Assembly: GCF_001612965.1 (NCBI RefSeq)
Contig: NZ_BDBL01000041.1
Coordinates: 1-64,000, forward strand
Origin: Nocardia kruczakiae NBRC 101016
GTDB taxonomy: Bacteria; Actinomycetota; Actinomycetes; Mycobacteriales; Mycobacteriaceae
Length of the DNA stretch: 64,000 nt
Direction: 5' to 3'
The notes under the pieces were generated by a model that had not been told where the DNA came from, searched no databases, and was given only the letters and a program-made list of their open reading frames with translations. Below, piece after piece: positions 44,419 through 52,350 of this stretch. Every line of letters begins with the position of its first letter. The first letter of the stretch is position 1. The position numbers and the translations under genes are program-made.

Positions 44419-45566
44419 GCAGTGTCTGGGATACGCCCGAGCGGCGTGAATTACGCACGACCGTCCGAGGTTTCGCCGAGCGCGAGGTGCTGCCCTATCT
44501 GGACGAATGGGAGCGTGCCGGTGAGATTCCCCGTGAACTGCACAAGAAGGCCGGTGCGCTCGGGCTGCTCGGCATCCAGTTCCCGGAAGCGGTCGGCGGT
44601 GCGGGCGGAGACGGGATCGACGCCGCCATCGTGGCCGAGGAGATGCACTACGCCGGCTGCTCGGGCGGACTGTTCGCCTCCCTGTTCACCTGCGGTATCG
44701 CGGTGCCGCACATGGCCGCGTCGGGCAACTCGGAACTGATCGACCGCTGGGTGAAGCCCACCCTGGCGGGGGAGAAGATCGGCTCACTGGCCATCACCGA
44801 ACCCGGTGGCGGCTCCGACGTCGGCCACCTCACCACGAGCGCCGTGCGCGACGGCGACGACTACGTGGTCAACGGCGCGAAGACCTTCATCACCTCCGGG
44901 GTGCGCGCCGACTACGTGGTGACCGCCGTGCGCACGGGTGGCCCCGGCGCCGCCGGTGTGTCGCTGCTGTTGGTGGAAAAGGACCGGCCGGGATTCACGG
45001 TCAGCCGCAAACTGGAGAAGATGGGCTGGCTGGCCTCCGATACCGCCGAACTGTCCTATGTCGATGTGCGGGTCCCGGTGTCGAATCTGGTGGGCGCCGA
45101 GAACTCCGGATTCGCCCAGATCGCACAGGCTTTCGTCAGCGAGCGGGTGGGGCTGGCGGTGCAGGCCTACGGGCATGCGCAGCGCTGCCTGGATCTGACC
45201 CTGCGGTGGTGCCGTGACCGCGAGACCTTCGGCCGCCCGCTGATCAGCCGGCAGGCCGTGCAGAACACGCTGTCGGAGATGGCTCGCCGCATCGACGTCG
45301 CCCGTGTGTACACCCGGCACGTGGCCGAACGCGCGGCGGACGGGGAAACCGATCTGATCGCCGAGGTGTGCTTCGCCAAGAACACCGCGGTGGAGACCGC
45401 GGAATGGGTTGCCCACCAGGCGGTTCAGTTGTTCGGCGGCCTGGGTTACATGCGCGAATCCGAGGTGGAGCGCCACTACCGCGATGTGCGCATCCTCGGC
45501 ATCGGCGGCGGCACCAACGAAATCCTGACCAGCCTCGCGGCCAAGCGATTGGGGTACCAATCTTGA
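44415..45566 (+). CDS. Acyl-CoA dehydrogenase (first of operon)
   Basis: A 383-residue FAD acyl-CoA dehydrogenase. LAITEPGGGSDV and VVNGAKTFITSG are the flavin and substrate motifs, and QLFGGLGYMRESEVERHYRDVRILGIGGGTNEI is the standard C-terminus with catalytic Glu. By context it may oxidise citronellyl-CoA, isovaleryl-CoA or a similar branched acyl-CoA. GTG start at 44415 overlaps the AtuA-type stop. Its own stop overlaps the TTG start of the carboxyltransferase. Confidence 0.92.
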   Translation: MSSVWDTPERRELRTTVRGFAEREVLPYLDEWERAGEIPRELHKKAGALGLLGIQFPEAVGGAGGDGIDAAIVAEEMHYAGCSGGLFASLFTCGIAVPHMAASGNSELIDRWVKPTLAGEKIGSLAITEPGGGSDVGHLTTSAVRDGDDYVVNGAKTFITSGVRADYVVTAVRTGGPGAAGVSLLLVEKDRPGFTVSRKLEKMGWLASDTAELSYVDVRVPVSNLVGAENSGFAQIAQAFVSERVGLAVQAYGHAQRCLDLTLRWCRDRETFGRPLISRQAVQNTLSEMARRIDVARVYTRHVAERAADGETDLIAEVCFAKNTAVETAEWVAHQAVQLFGGLGYMRESEVERHYRDVRILGIGGGTNEILTSLAAKRLGYQS

Positions 45567-47167
45567 GCACTCTCCGTACAGCCATCGACCCGAATTCGGC
45601 GGACTACCGCACCGCCGCCGACGCCATGACCGAGAAACTGGCCGAGGTCGAGGCCGAATACGCCAAGAACATCGCGGGCGGCGGCCCGGACAAGATGGCG
45701 CGCCACCGCAAGCGCGGCAAGCTCACCGCGCGCGAGCGCATCGAACTGCTCATCGACGAGGATTCGCCGTTCCTGGAACTGGCACCGCTGGCCGCCTGGG
45801 GCAGCGAATTCCACGTGGGGGCCTCGGTGATCGCGGGCATCGGCATCGTCGAGGGCGTCGAATGCATGATCGTGGCCCCCGATCCGACCGTGCGCGGTGG
45901 CACGTCGAATCCGTGGACGCTGCGCAAGAACCTGCGCATGAACGACATCGCGCTGGAGAACCGGCTCCCGGTGATCGGCCTGGTGGAATCCGGCGGTGCC
46001 GACCTGCCGACGCAGAAGGAGGTGTTCGTCCCGGGCGGTCGCATGTTCCGCGACCTCACCAGACTCTCCGCGGCCGGAATTCCCACCATCGCACTGGTTT
46101 TCGGTAACTCCACCGCCGGTGGCGCCTACATTCCCGGCATGTCCGACTACACCGTCATGATCAAGGAGCGCTCCAAGGTGTTCCTCGGCGGTCCGCCGCT
46201 GGTCAAGATGGCGACGGGTGAGGAGTCCGACGACGAATCGCTCGGCGGCGCCGAGATGCACGCCCGCACATCGGGTCTGGCCGACTATCTCGCCGCAGAC
46301 GAACAGGACGCCATCCGGATCGGCCGGTCCATCGTGCGGCGGCTGAACTGGCGCAAGACCGGACCCGCCCCGCGTCCGCGCGCCGAGGTGATCGAACCGC
46401 TCTACGATTCCGAGGAACTGCTCGGCATCGTGCCCACCGATCTGAAGATTCCGTTCGACCCGCGCGAGGTCATCGCCCGGGTGGTGGACGGCTCCGATTT
46501 CGACGAGTTCAAACCGCTCTACGGTTCCAGCCTGGTGACCGGCTGGGCGGAGCTGCACGGCTATCCGGTCGGCATTCTCGCCAACGCCCGCGGCGTGCTG
46601 TTCTCCGAGGAGGCGCAGAAGGCCGCGCAGTTCATCCAGCTGGCCAACCAGTCGAACACCCCACTGCTGTTCCTGCACAACACCACCGGTTACATGGTCG
46701 GTAAGGAGTACGAGCAGAAGGGCATCATCAAGCACGGCGCGATGATGATCAACGCGGTCTCCAATTCGAAGGTGCCGCACATCTCGCTGCTGATGGGCGC
46801 CTCTTACGGGGCCGGGCACTACGGCATGTGCGGGCGCGCCTACGATCCGCGTTTCGTCTTCGCCTGGCCCAGTGCCAAATCCGCGGTGATGGGCGGTGCG
46901 CAGCTGGCGGGCGTGATCTCGATCGTGGGCCGGGCCGCCGCCGAGGCGCGCGGCCAGGCGTTCGACGAGGAAGCAGACAAGGGCATGCGCGCGATGATCG
47001 AGGCCCAGATCGAGGCCGAATCGCTGCCCATGTTCATGTCGGGCCGGCTCTACGACGACGGTGTGATCGACCCCCGCGACACCCGCACGGTATTGGGAAT
47101 GGCGTTGTCGGCCATCCACAATGCCCCGATCAAGGGCGCCGAGGGCTTCGGCGTCTTCCGGATGTGA
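45563..47167 (+). CDS. Acyl-CoA carboxylase beta (carboxyltransferase) subunit
   Basis: A 534-residue carboxyltransferase of the MccB/AtuC/LiuB type: KMARHRKRGKLTARERIELLID, GRMFRDLTRLSAAGIPTIALVFGNSTAGGAYIPGMSDY, and GAMMINAVSNSKVPHISLLMGASYGAGHYGMCGRAYDPRF are the acyl-CoA and biotin sites. It adds the carboxyl to geranyl-CoA, methylcrotonyl-CoA or an analogue. The start is a TTG at 45563 in a TTGA overlap, so translation depends on the upstream gene. Confidence 0.92.
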   Translation: MSTLRTAIDPNSADYRTAADAMTEKLAEVEAEYAKNIAGGGPDKMARHRKRGKLTARERIELLIDEDSPFLELAPLAAWGSEFHVGASVIAGIGIVEGVECMIVAPDPTVRGGTSNPWTLRKNLRMNDIALENRLPVIGLVESGGADLPTQKEVFVPGGRMFRDLTRLSAAGIPTIALVFGNSTAGGAYIPGMSDYTVMIKERSKVFLGGPPLVKMATGEESDDESLGGAEMHARTSGLADYLAADEQDAIRIGRSIVRRLNWRKTGPAPRPRAEVIEPLYDSEELLGIVPTDLKIPFDPREVIARVVDGSDFDEFKPLYGSSLVTGWAELHGYPVGILANARGVLFSEEAQKAAQFIQLANQSNTPLLFLHNTTGYMVGKEYEQKGIIKHGAMMINAVSNSKVPHISLLMGASYGAGHYGMCGRAYDPRFVFAWPSAKSAVMGGAQLAGVISIVGRAAAEARGQAFDEEADKGMRAMIEAQIEAESLPMFMSGRLYDDGVIDPRDTRTVLGMALSAIHNAPIKGAEGFGVFRM

Positions 47168-47175
47168 GGTCTGAG

Positions 47176-49197
47176 ATGACAGTAGGGCCGATCACGAACG
47201 TTCTGGTCGCCAACCGCGGGGAGATCGCCCGCCGCGTGTTCGCGACCTGCCGGCGCATGGGCATTGCCACGACCGCGGTGTATTCCGACGCGGATGCGCA
47301 CGCACCGCATGTGGCCGAGGCCGATGCGGCGATCCGGCTGCCCGGCAACACTCCCGGCGAGACCTATCTGCGCGGCGATCTGATCATCGAGGCCGCCCAC
47401 GCCGCGGGCGCCGACGCGATTCATCCGGGGTACGGATTCCTCTCCGAGAACGCGGAATTCGCTCGCCGGGTGATCGAGTCCGGCTTGGCGTGGGTGGGCC
47501 CGCCGGTCGCGGCCATCGAACAGATGGGTTCGAAGGTCGAATCCAAGAAGATGATGGACGCCGCGGGCGTCCCGGTGCTGGCCGAACTCGATCCGGCCGA
47601 GGTCACCGAGGACCTGCTGCCCGTGCTGATCAAGGCCTCCGCCGGTGGTGGCGGGCGCGGTATGCGGGTGGTGCGCTCGCTGGCGGAGCTGCCGGATCAG
47701 CTCGAGGCGGCCCGGCGCGAGGCGGAATCGGCCTTCGGCGATCCGACGGTGTTCTGTGAGCGCTACCTGGAAACCGGCCGCCACATCGAGGTGCAGGTGA
47801 TGGCCGATACCCACGGCCGGGTCTGGGCGGTGGGCGAGCGTGAATGTTCGATTCAGCGCCGGCATCAGAAGGTGGTCGAGGAAGCGCCGTCGCCGCTGGT
47901 CGAGCGGATCGCCCCCATGCGGGCGCGGTTGTTCGAGGCGGCCCGGCTCGCCGCCGAGGCGATCGGCTACGAGGGCGCGGGCACGGTCGAATTCCTCGCC
48001 GACGAACAGGGCGATTTCTTCTTCCTGGAGATGAACACCCGCCTGCAGGTGGAACATCCGGTCACCGAATGCACCACCGGCCTCGATCTGGTCCGGCTGC
48101 AACTGCAGGTGGCGCAGGGCTACCGGCTGCCGCAGGAGCCGCCGCCGATGCGCGGGCACTCCATCGAGGTGCGGTTGTACGCGGAGGATCCGGCACACGA
48201 CTGGCAGCCGCAGAGCGGCGCGGTGCATCGCATCGAATTCGCCTCGGGCACGGCCGAATTCACCGTCCTGACCGAGCCCGGTCTACGGCTCGACTCCGGT
48301 GTGGTGGACGGCTCGGCGGTCGGGGTGTTCTACGACCCGATGCTGGCCAAGGTCATCTCCTACGCCGACACCCGCGAGGAGGCGGCGCATCTGCTGGCGA
48401 CGGCGTTGCAGCGGGCCCGCATCCACGGCCTGGTCACCAACCGCGATCTGCTGGTGCGGGTGCTGCGGCATCCGGCCTTTCTCGCCGGCGATACCGATAC
48501 CGCGTTCTTCGCCACCCACGGCCTGGAAAATCTTGCCGCGCCGCTGGTTTCACCCGGCGACGAGGCACTGTCCATCGTCGCCGCGGCACTGGCGGACGCG
48601 GCCGCCAACCGAGCGCGAGCGCGCGTCGGCGCGGCGCTGCCCAGCGGCTGGCGCAATCTGCCCTCACAGGGGCAGAGCAAGTCCTACGAGAGCCGGGTGT
48701 CGGGAACGCACGAGGTGCGATACCGCCTCACCCGCTCCGGACTCGAGGTCGAGGGTCACGAGGGGCTCGAACTGATCGAGGCCACACCGGATGTCGTGGT
48801 TCTCGGTGTGCCCGGGGAGCGTGGCTCGGTGCGGCGGCGGTTCGAGGTCGCGCGCTACGGCGATCTGGTGGCGGTCGATTCGCCGCTCGGCCCGGTCGCG
48901 GTGCGCAGGCTTCCGCGTTTCTCGGACCCGGCCGACCAGGTCGCGGAGGGGTCGTTGCTGGCGCCGATGCCGGGTTCGGTGATCCGGCTGGGCGCCGAGG
49001 TCGGCGCCGCCGTCGAGAAGGGGCAGCCGATTCTCTGGCTCGAGGCCATGAAGATGGAGCACACCATCGCCGCCCCGGCGGCCGGAGTGCTGACCGAACT
49101 GAATGTGGTTGCGGGACAACAGGTCGACGTCGGCGCCGTACTGGCGGTCGTCCATGCCGAAGCCACCGCGGCACCGGCCGAAGCCACCGCCGAATAG
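47176..49197 (+). CDS. Acyl-CoA carboxylase alpha subunit (biotin carboxylase + BCCP)
   Basis: A 673-residue subunit: biotin carboxylase domain (1-450; VLVANRGEIARRVF, KASAGGGGRGMR, FLEMNTRLQVEHPVTE) and C-terminal biotinyl domain with EAMKMEH, biotin on Lys626. It charges biotin with CO2 for the neighbouring carboxyltransferase. The ATG at 47176 is eight bases after the previous stop. The C-terminal tail repeats AEATAAPAEATAE, an unusual short low-complexity end. Confidence 0.95.
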   Translation: MTVGPITNVLVANRGEIARRVFATCRRMGIATTAVYSDADAHAPHVAEADAAIRLPGNTPGETYLRGDLIIEAAHAAGADAIHPGYGFLSENAEFARRVIESGLAWVGPPVAAIEQMGSKVESKKMMDAAGVPVLAELDPAEVTEDLLPVLIKASAGGGGRGMRVVRSLAELPDQLEAARREAESAFGDPTVFCERYLETGRHIEVQVMADTHGRVWAVGERECSIQRRHQKVVEEAPSPLVERIAPMRARLFEAARLAAEAIGYEGAGTVEFLADEQGDFFFLEMNTRLQVEHPVTECTTGLDLVRLQLQVAQGYRLPQEPPPMRGHSIEVRLYAEDPAHDWQPQSGAVHRIEFASGTAEFTVLTEPGLRLDSGVVDGSAVGVFYDPMLAKVISYADTREEAAHLLATALQRARIHGLVTNRDLLVRVLRHPAFLAGDTDTAFFATHGLENLAAPLVSPGDEALSIVAAALADAAANRARARVGAALPSGWRNLPSQGQSKSYESRVSGTHEVRYRLTRSGLEVEGHEGLELIEATPDVVVLGVPGERGSVRRRFEVARYGDLVAVDSPLGPVAVRRLPRFSDPADQVAEGSLLAPMPGSVIRLGAEVGAAVEKGQPILWLEAMKMEHTIAAPAAGVLTELNVVAGQQVDVGAVLAVVHAEATAAPAEATAE

Positions 49198-49220
49198 CGG
49201 CCCACTACAGGAGAATGTCC

Positions 49221-50381
49221 ATGAGTTTCATCGAAACCGACGAACAGAAGCAGCTGCGGGCGGCCGTCGCCAAGCTCGCCGCGAAGTACAACTACCGCGA
49301 CTACGTCTCCGCGAAGGCGCGCCGCAACGAGCCGCTGGACGAATTGTGGGACGAGGCGGGCAAACTCGGCTTCCTCGGCGTGAACCTGCCGGAAGAGTAC
49401 GGCGGCGGTGGCGCCGGAATCTACGAACTGGCGCTGGTGATGGAGGAACTGGCCGCCCAGGGCGCGGGCCTGCTGCTGATGGTGGTCTCGCCCGCGATCT
49501 GCGGCACCATCATCACCAAATACGGCACCGAGGAGCAGAAGCAATACTGGCTGACCCGGCTGGCCGACGGCTCGTCGAAGATGGTGTTCGGCATCACCGA
49601 ACCCGACGCCGGCTCCAACTCGCACAACATCACGACCACCGCGCGCCGCGACGGTGGCGACTGGATCCTCAACGGCCGCAAGATCTTCATCTCCGGTGTG
49701 GATCAGGCCGAGGCGGTGCTGATCGTCTCGCGCACCGAGGATTCCAAGACCGGCAAGTTGAAGCCGGCGCTGTTCATCGTCCCGACCGATACTCCCGGCT
49801 TCGAGAAGAACCGCCAGGAGATGGACATCATCGAACCGGACAACCAGTTCACGCTGTTCCTCGACGATGTGCGCCTGCCCGGCAGCGCTCTGGTGGGCCA
49901 GGAGGACGCCGCGATCGCGCAGCTGTTCGCCGGCCTCAATCCCGAGCGCATCATGGGTGCGGCGATGGCGGTCGGCATGGGCCGCTACGCCATCGACCGG
50001 GCGGTCGAATACGCCCGGGAACGGCAGGTCTGGAAGACGCCGATCGCGGCGCACCAGGGCATCTCGCATCCGCTGGCCCAGGTGAAGATCGAACTCGAAC
50101 TCGCCAAGCTGATGATGCAGAAGGCCGCCGTCCTCTACGATTCCGGCGACGACTTCGGTGCCGCGGAGGCCGCCAATATGGCGAAATACGCTGCGGCGGA
50201 GGCGAGTATCAAGGCCCTGGATCAGTCCATCCAGACCCACGGTGGTTCGGGCCTGACCGCGGACATCGGTCTGGCGGGCATGCTGGGCGCGGCGCGGATC
50301 GCGCGAGTGGCTCCGGTGAGCCGGGAAATGATCCTGAACTTCGTCTCCCAGCACTCGCTGGGGCTGCCGAAGTCGTACTGA
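49221..50381 (+). CDS. Acyl-CoA dehydrogenase (second of operon), atypical C-terminus
   Basis: A 386-residue acyl-CoA dehydrogenase with VFGITEPDAGSNSHNI and WILNGRKIFISG flavin motifs. The C-terminal motif reads HGGSGLTADIGLAGMLGAARIARVAPVSREMI, lacking the GGxGYxxE-xxxERxxRD form that holds the usual catalytic base. It may use another base, as some AtuD- and FadE-type enzymes do, or be a different branch. The ATG at 49221 is seven bases after AGGAG; an ATG six bases earlier is too close to it. Confidence 0.88.
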   Translation: MSFIETDEQKQLRAAVAKLAAKYNYRDYVSAKARRNEPLDELWDEAGKLGFLGVNLPEEYGGGGAGIYELALVMEELAAQGAGLLLMVVSPAICGTIITKYGTEEQKQYWLTRLADGSSKMVFGITEPDAGSNSHNITTTARRDGGDWILNGRKIFISGVDQAEAVLIVSRTEDSKTGKLKPALFIVPTDTPGFEKNRQEMDIIEPDNQFTLFLDDVRLPGSALVGQEDAAIAQLFAGLNPERIMGAAMAVGMGRYAIDRAVEYARERQVWKTPIAAHQGISHPLAQVKIELELAKLMMQKAAVLYDSGDDFGAAEAANMAKYAAAEASIKALDQSIQTHGGSGLTADIGLAGMLGAARIARVAPVSREMILNFVSQHSLGLPKSY

Positions 50382-50458
50382 GCGGCGACCGGCCGGGCCG
50401 CCTATGCGCGGCCCGGTCGGGGGACACCCACCCGAACCGGACGAGGAGGAATGCACAC

Positions 50459-51286
50459 GTGAGCGATACCACCGAAACCACGGGCATCGAAACCACCGGC
50501 ACCGAAACCACCGGCACCGAAACACCTTTCGTGCGGTACGACCTGCGCGACGGCTTCGCGGTGCTCACGCTGGATTCACCACACAATCGGAATGCGTTGT
50601 CCTCGAAGCTGGTTCGCGAACTGCTCGACGGACTGCGCAAGGCGGGCGCCGACGAACGGGCCCGCGGGGTGATCCTGACCCACACCGGCAACACGTTCTG
50701 CGCCGGCGCGGACCTCAAGGAAGCGCTCGACGCCGATCCGGCCGCGGCCGCCGACATCCGCACCCGGTGGATGATCGATGTGCTGCGCGGCATCGTGGAA
50801 CTGCACAAACCGGTGCTCGCGCAGATCGACGGCAATGTGCGCGCGGGCGGCATGGGCATCGTCGGCGCCTGCGATATCGCGGTCGCCGGGCCGTCGAGCA
50901 GTTTCGCGCTCACCGAGGCGCGGTTGGGCCTGGCGCCGTTCATGATCTCTCTCACGCTGCTGCCGCGGCTGACCTCCCGGGCCGCCGCACGTTACTACCA
51001 GACCGGCGAAACCTTCGACGCGGCCGAGGCCGAGCGCATCGGGTTGATCACCGTCGCCGCCGACGACGCCGCCGCCGAGGTCGCCCGGCTGTGCGGCGAA
51101 CTGCGCAAGGGGTCCCCGCAGGGCCTGGCCGAAAGTAAGCGGCTGGTGAACGCGTCCCTCGTCGCCGAATTCGATCGCACCGCCGATGAGCTGGCCAAAC
51201 GCTCCGGCAGTTTCTTCGGCACGCCCGAGGTGATCGAGGGGATGACGGCCTTCTTCCAGCGCCGCCCACCCAGCTGGGCAGAATGA
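50459..51286 (+). CDS. Enoyl-CoA hydratase/isomerase family protein
   Basis: A 275-residue crotonase-fold enzyme. NTFCAGADLKEAL and GNVRAGGMGIVGACDIAVA are the oxyanion-hole segments, and FALTEARLGL carries one of the two usual glutamates; the other is replaced by Gly in GMGIVGACD. By context it hydrates the carboxylated product (AtuE-like) or methylglutaconyl-CoA. The GTG start at 50459 follows GAGGAGG. The first residues hold three TTG(I/T)E repeats outside the fold. Confidence 0.88.
   Translation: MSDTTETTGIETTGTETTGTETPFVRYDLRDGFAVLTLDSPHNRNALSSKLVRELLDGLRKAGADERARGVILTHTGNTFCAGADLKEALDADPAAAADIRTRWMIDVLRGIVELHKPVLAQIDGNVRAGGMGIVGACDIAVAGPSSSFALTEARLGLAPFMISLTLLPRLTSRAAARYYQTGETFDAAEAERIGLITVAADDAAAEVARLCGELRKGSPQGLAESKRLVNASLVAEFDRTADELAKRSGSFFGTPEVIEGMTAFFQRRPPSWAE
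50474..50526 (+). repeat. Tandem 15-base repeats in the 5' end of the enoyl-CoA hydratase gene
   Basis: Three copies of GAAACCACCGGCACC (the first with three changes) and a partial fourth encode ETTGT units. The last two are identical. This is a simple repeat prone to slippage in steps of five residues. Confidence 0.85.
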
Positions 51287-51293
51287 ACCGATC

Positions 51294-51908
51294 ATGACCG
51301 CATCGCACGAACCCAAGCAGGACCGCAGCCGGGCCACCCGTCAGCGATTGCTCGAGGCCACCATCGACTGTCTGGCCGATATGGGCTGGGCGGCGGCCAC
51401 TGTCGCGGTGGTCGCCGAACGGGCCGGGGTCTCGCGCGGGGCGGCTCAGCATCATTTCCCCACCCGGGAGGATCTGATCACCGCCGCCCTCGAGTACATG
51501 TTCGACGCCCGGATGGCCCAGTCCAAGGCGGAGGCGGCGGCCGTGACCGGGGTGGCGCAGGGCGTCGGCCGCACCGAGGCGGTGGTGGCGCAGCTGGTCG
51601 AGTCCTATACGACTCCGCTGTTCAAGGCGGCGCTGCAGGTGTGGACACATGCCGCGGCGGATCCGGTGTTGCGCGAACGCATCGTGCCCCTCGAGGCGCA
51701 CTTCGGCCGGGTCTCCCATCGCCTGGCCGTCGAGGCGCTCGGCGTCGACGACTCCGACCCGGTCGCCCATCACCTGGTGCAGGCCACCCTCGACATGGCC
51801 CGCGGCCTGGGGCTGGCCGACGTCCTGACCGACGACTCGGTGCGCCGCAAGCAGATCGTGCACCAGTGGGCGGTGACCCTGCATATGGGACTGCACACGC
51901 CGCACTGA
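51294..51908 (+). CDS. TetR family regulator of the AtuA-type operon
   Basis: A 204-residue TetR protein. The helix-turn-helix VAVVAERAGVSRGAAQHHFPTREDLI is clear, with a C-terminal ligand domain fitting an acyl-CoA-sized effector. It lies seven bases after the hydratase gene, so it belongs to the operon. It may autoregulate through the palindrome at 42602, by analogy with acyl-CoA-responsive TetR repressors. Confidence 0.9.
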   Translation: MTASHEPKQDRSRATRQRLLEATIDCLADMGWAAATVAVVAERAGVSRGAAQHHFPTREDLITAALEYMFDARMAQSKAEAAAVTGVAQGVGRTEAVVAQLVESYTTPLFKAALQVWTHAAADPVLRERIVPLEAHFGRVSHRLAVEALGVDDSDPVAHHLVQATLDMARGLGLADVLTDDSVRRKQIVHQWAVTLHMGLHTPH

Positions 51909-52009
51909 CATCACGCCCGCCGGTGGGAACAGCGCCGATTCGAAGGGCCCTGGGCTGCGCTAGCGTGATCCGGCACATTCATCACATATCGAGCGAGGGG
52001 AAATCGATC

Positions 52010-52147
52010 ATGGATTCGGGTTCTGCGGCAGCTCTGGAAGGTATCCGGCAGGGATATCTCAACGGCGATCCGGTGGCGACCGCACTGTTCATCCCACTGT
52101 TCTTCATCGCCGGAATCTTCGGCCTCATCCAGGGGCGGCCTTTCTGA
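52010..52147 (+). CDS. 45-residue single-helix membrane protein
   Basis: A 45-residue protein with one hydrophobic helix (about 25-41, TALFIPLFFIAGIFGLI). GAGGGGAAATC precedes its ATG. It stands alone between the TetR gene and tRNA-Glu. I do not recognise the family. Its isolated position and ribosome site suggest it is real. Confidence 0.55.
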   Translation: MDSGSAAALEGIRQGYLNGDPVATALFIPLFFIAGIFGLIQGRPF

Positions 52148-52170
52148 GACCGCGAATGTGAGCACCCGAT

Positions 52171-52199
52171 TTGGTGCCGTCGCCCGGGACCGATAAGCT
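52171..52199 (+). promoter_or_regulatory. Candidate tRNA-Glu promoter
   Basis: TTGGTG (52171-52176), a 17-base gap and TAAGCT (52194-52199) give a good sigma-A promoter 33 bases before the tRNA. A GCTCCGG-3-CCGGAGC hairpin (52206-52222) lies in the pre-tRNA leader. Confidence 0.6.
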
Positions 52200-52231
52200 G
52201 ACCGGGCTCCGGTTGCCGGAGCGCAGTTCTC

Positions 52232-52304
52232 GGCCCCGTCGTCTAGCGGCCTAGGACGCCGCCCTCTCAAGGCGGTAGCGCGGGTTCAAATCCCGTCGGG
52301 GCTA
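52232..52304 (+). tRNA. tRNA-Glu (CTC anticodon)
   Basis: A 73-base cloverleaf: acceptor GGCCCCG with CGGGGCT, anticodon stem CCGCC/GGCGG around loop CTCTCAA (anticodon CTC at 52266-52268, reading GAG), and T-arm GCGGGTTCAAATCCCGT. Discriminator A at 52304. CCA is not encoded in full. Confidence 0.97.
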
Positions 52305-52310
52305 CAACAC

Positions 52311-52342
52311 ACAATGCCCGCCCTCTTCAGGGCGGGCATTGT
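52311..52342. terminator. Strong bidirectional terminator
   Basis: A perfect 14-base-pair stem (ACAATGCCCGCCCT with AGGGCGGGCATTGT) and CTTC loop lies seven bases after the tRNA and nine bases before the stop of the converging glycosyltransferase gene. It can end transcription from both sides. Confidence 0.9.
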
Positions 52343-52350
52343 CGTTTCGG

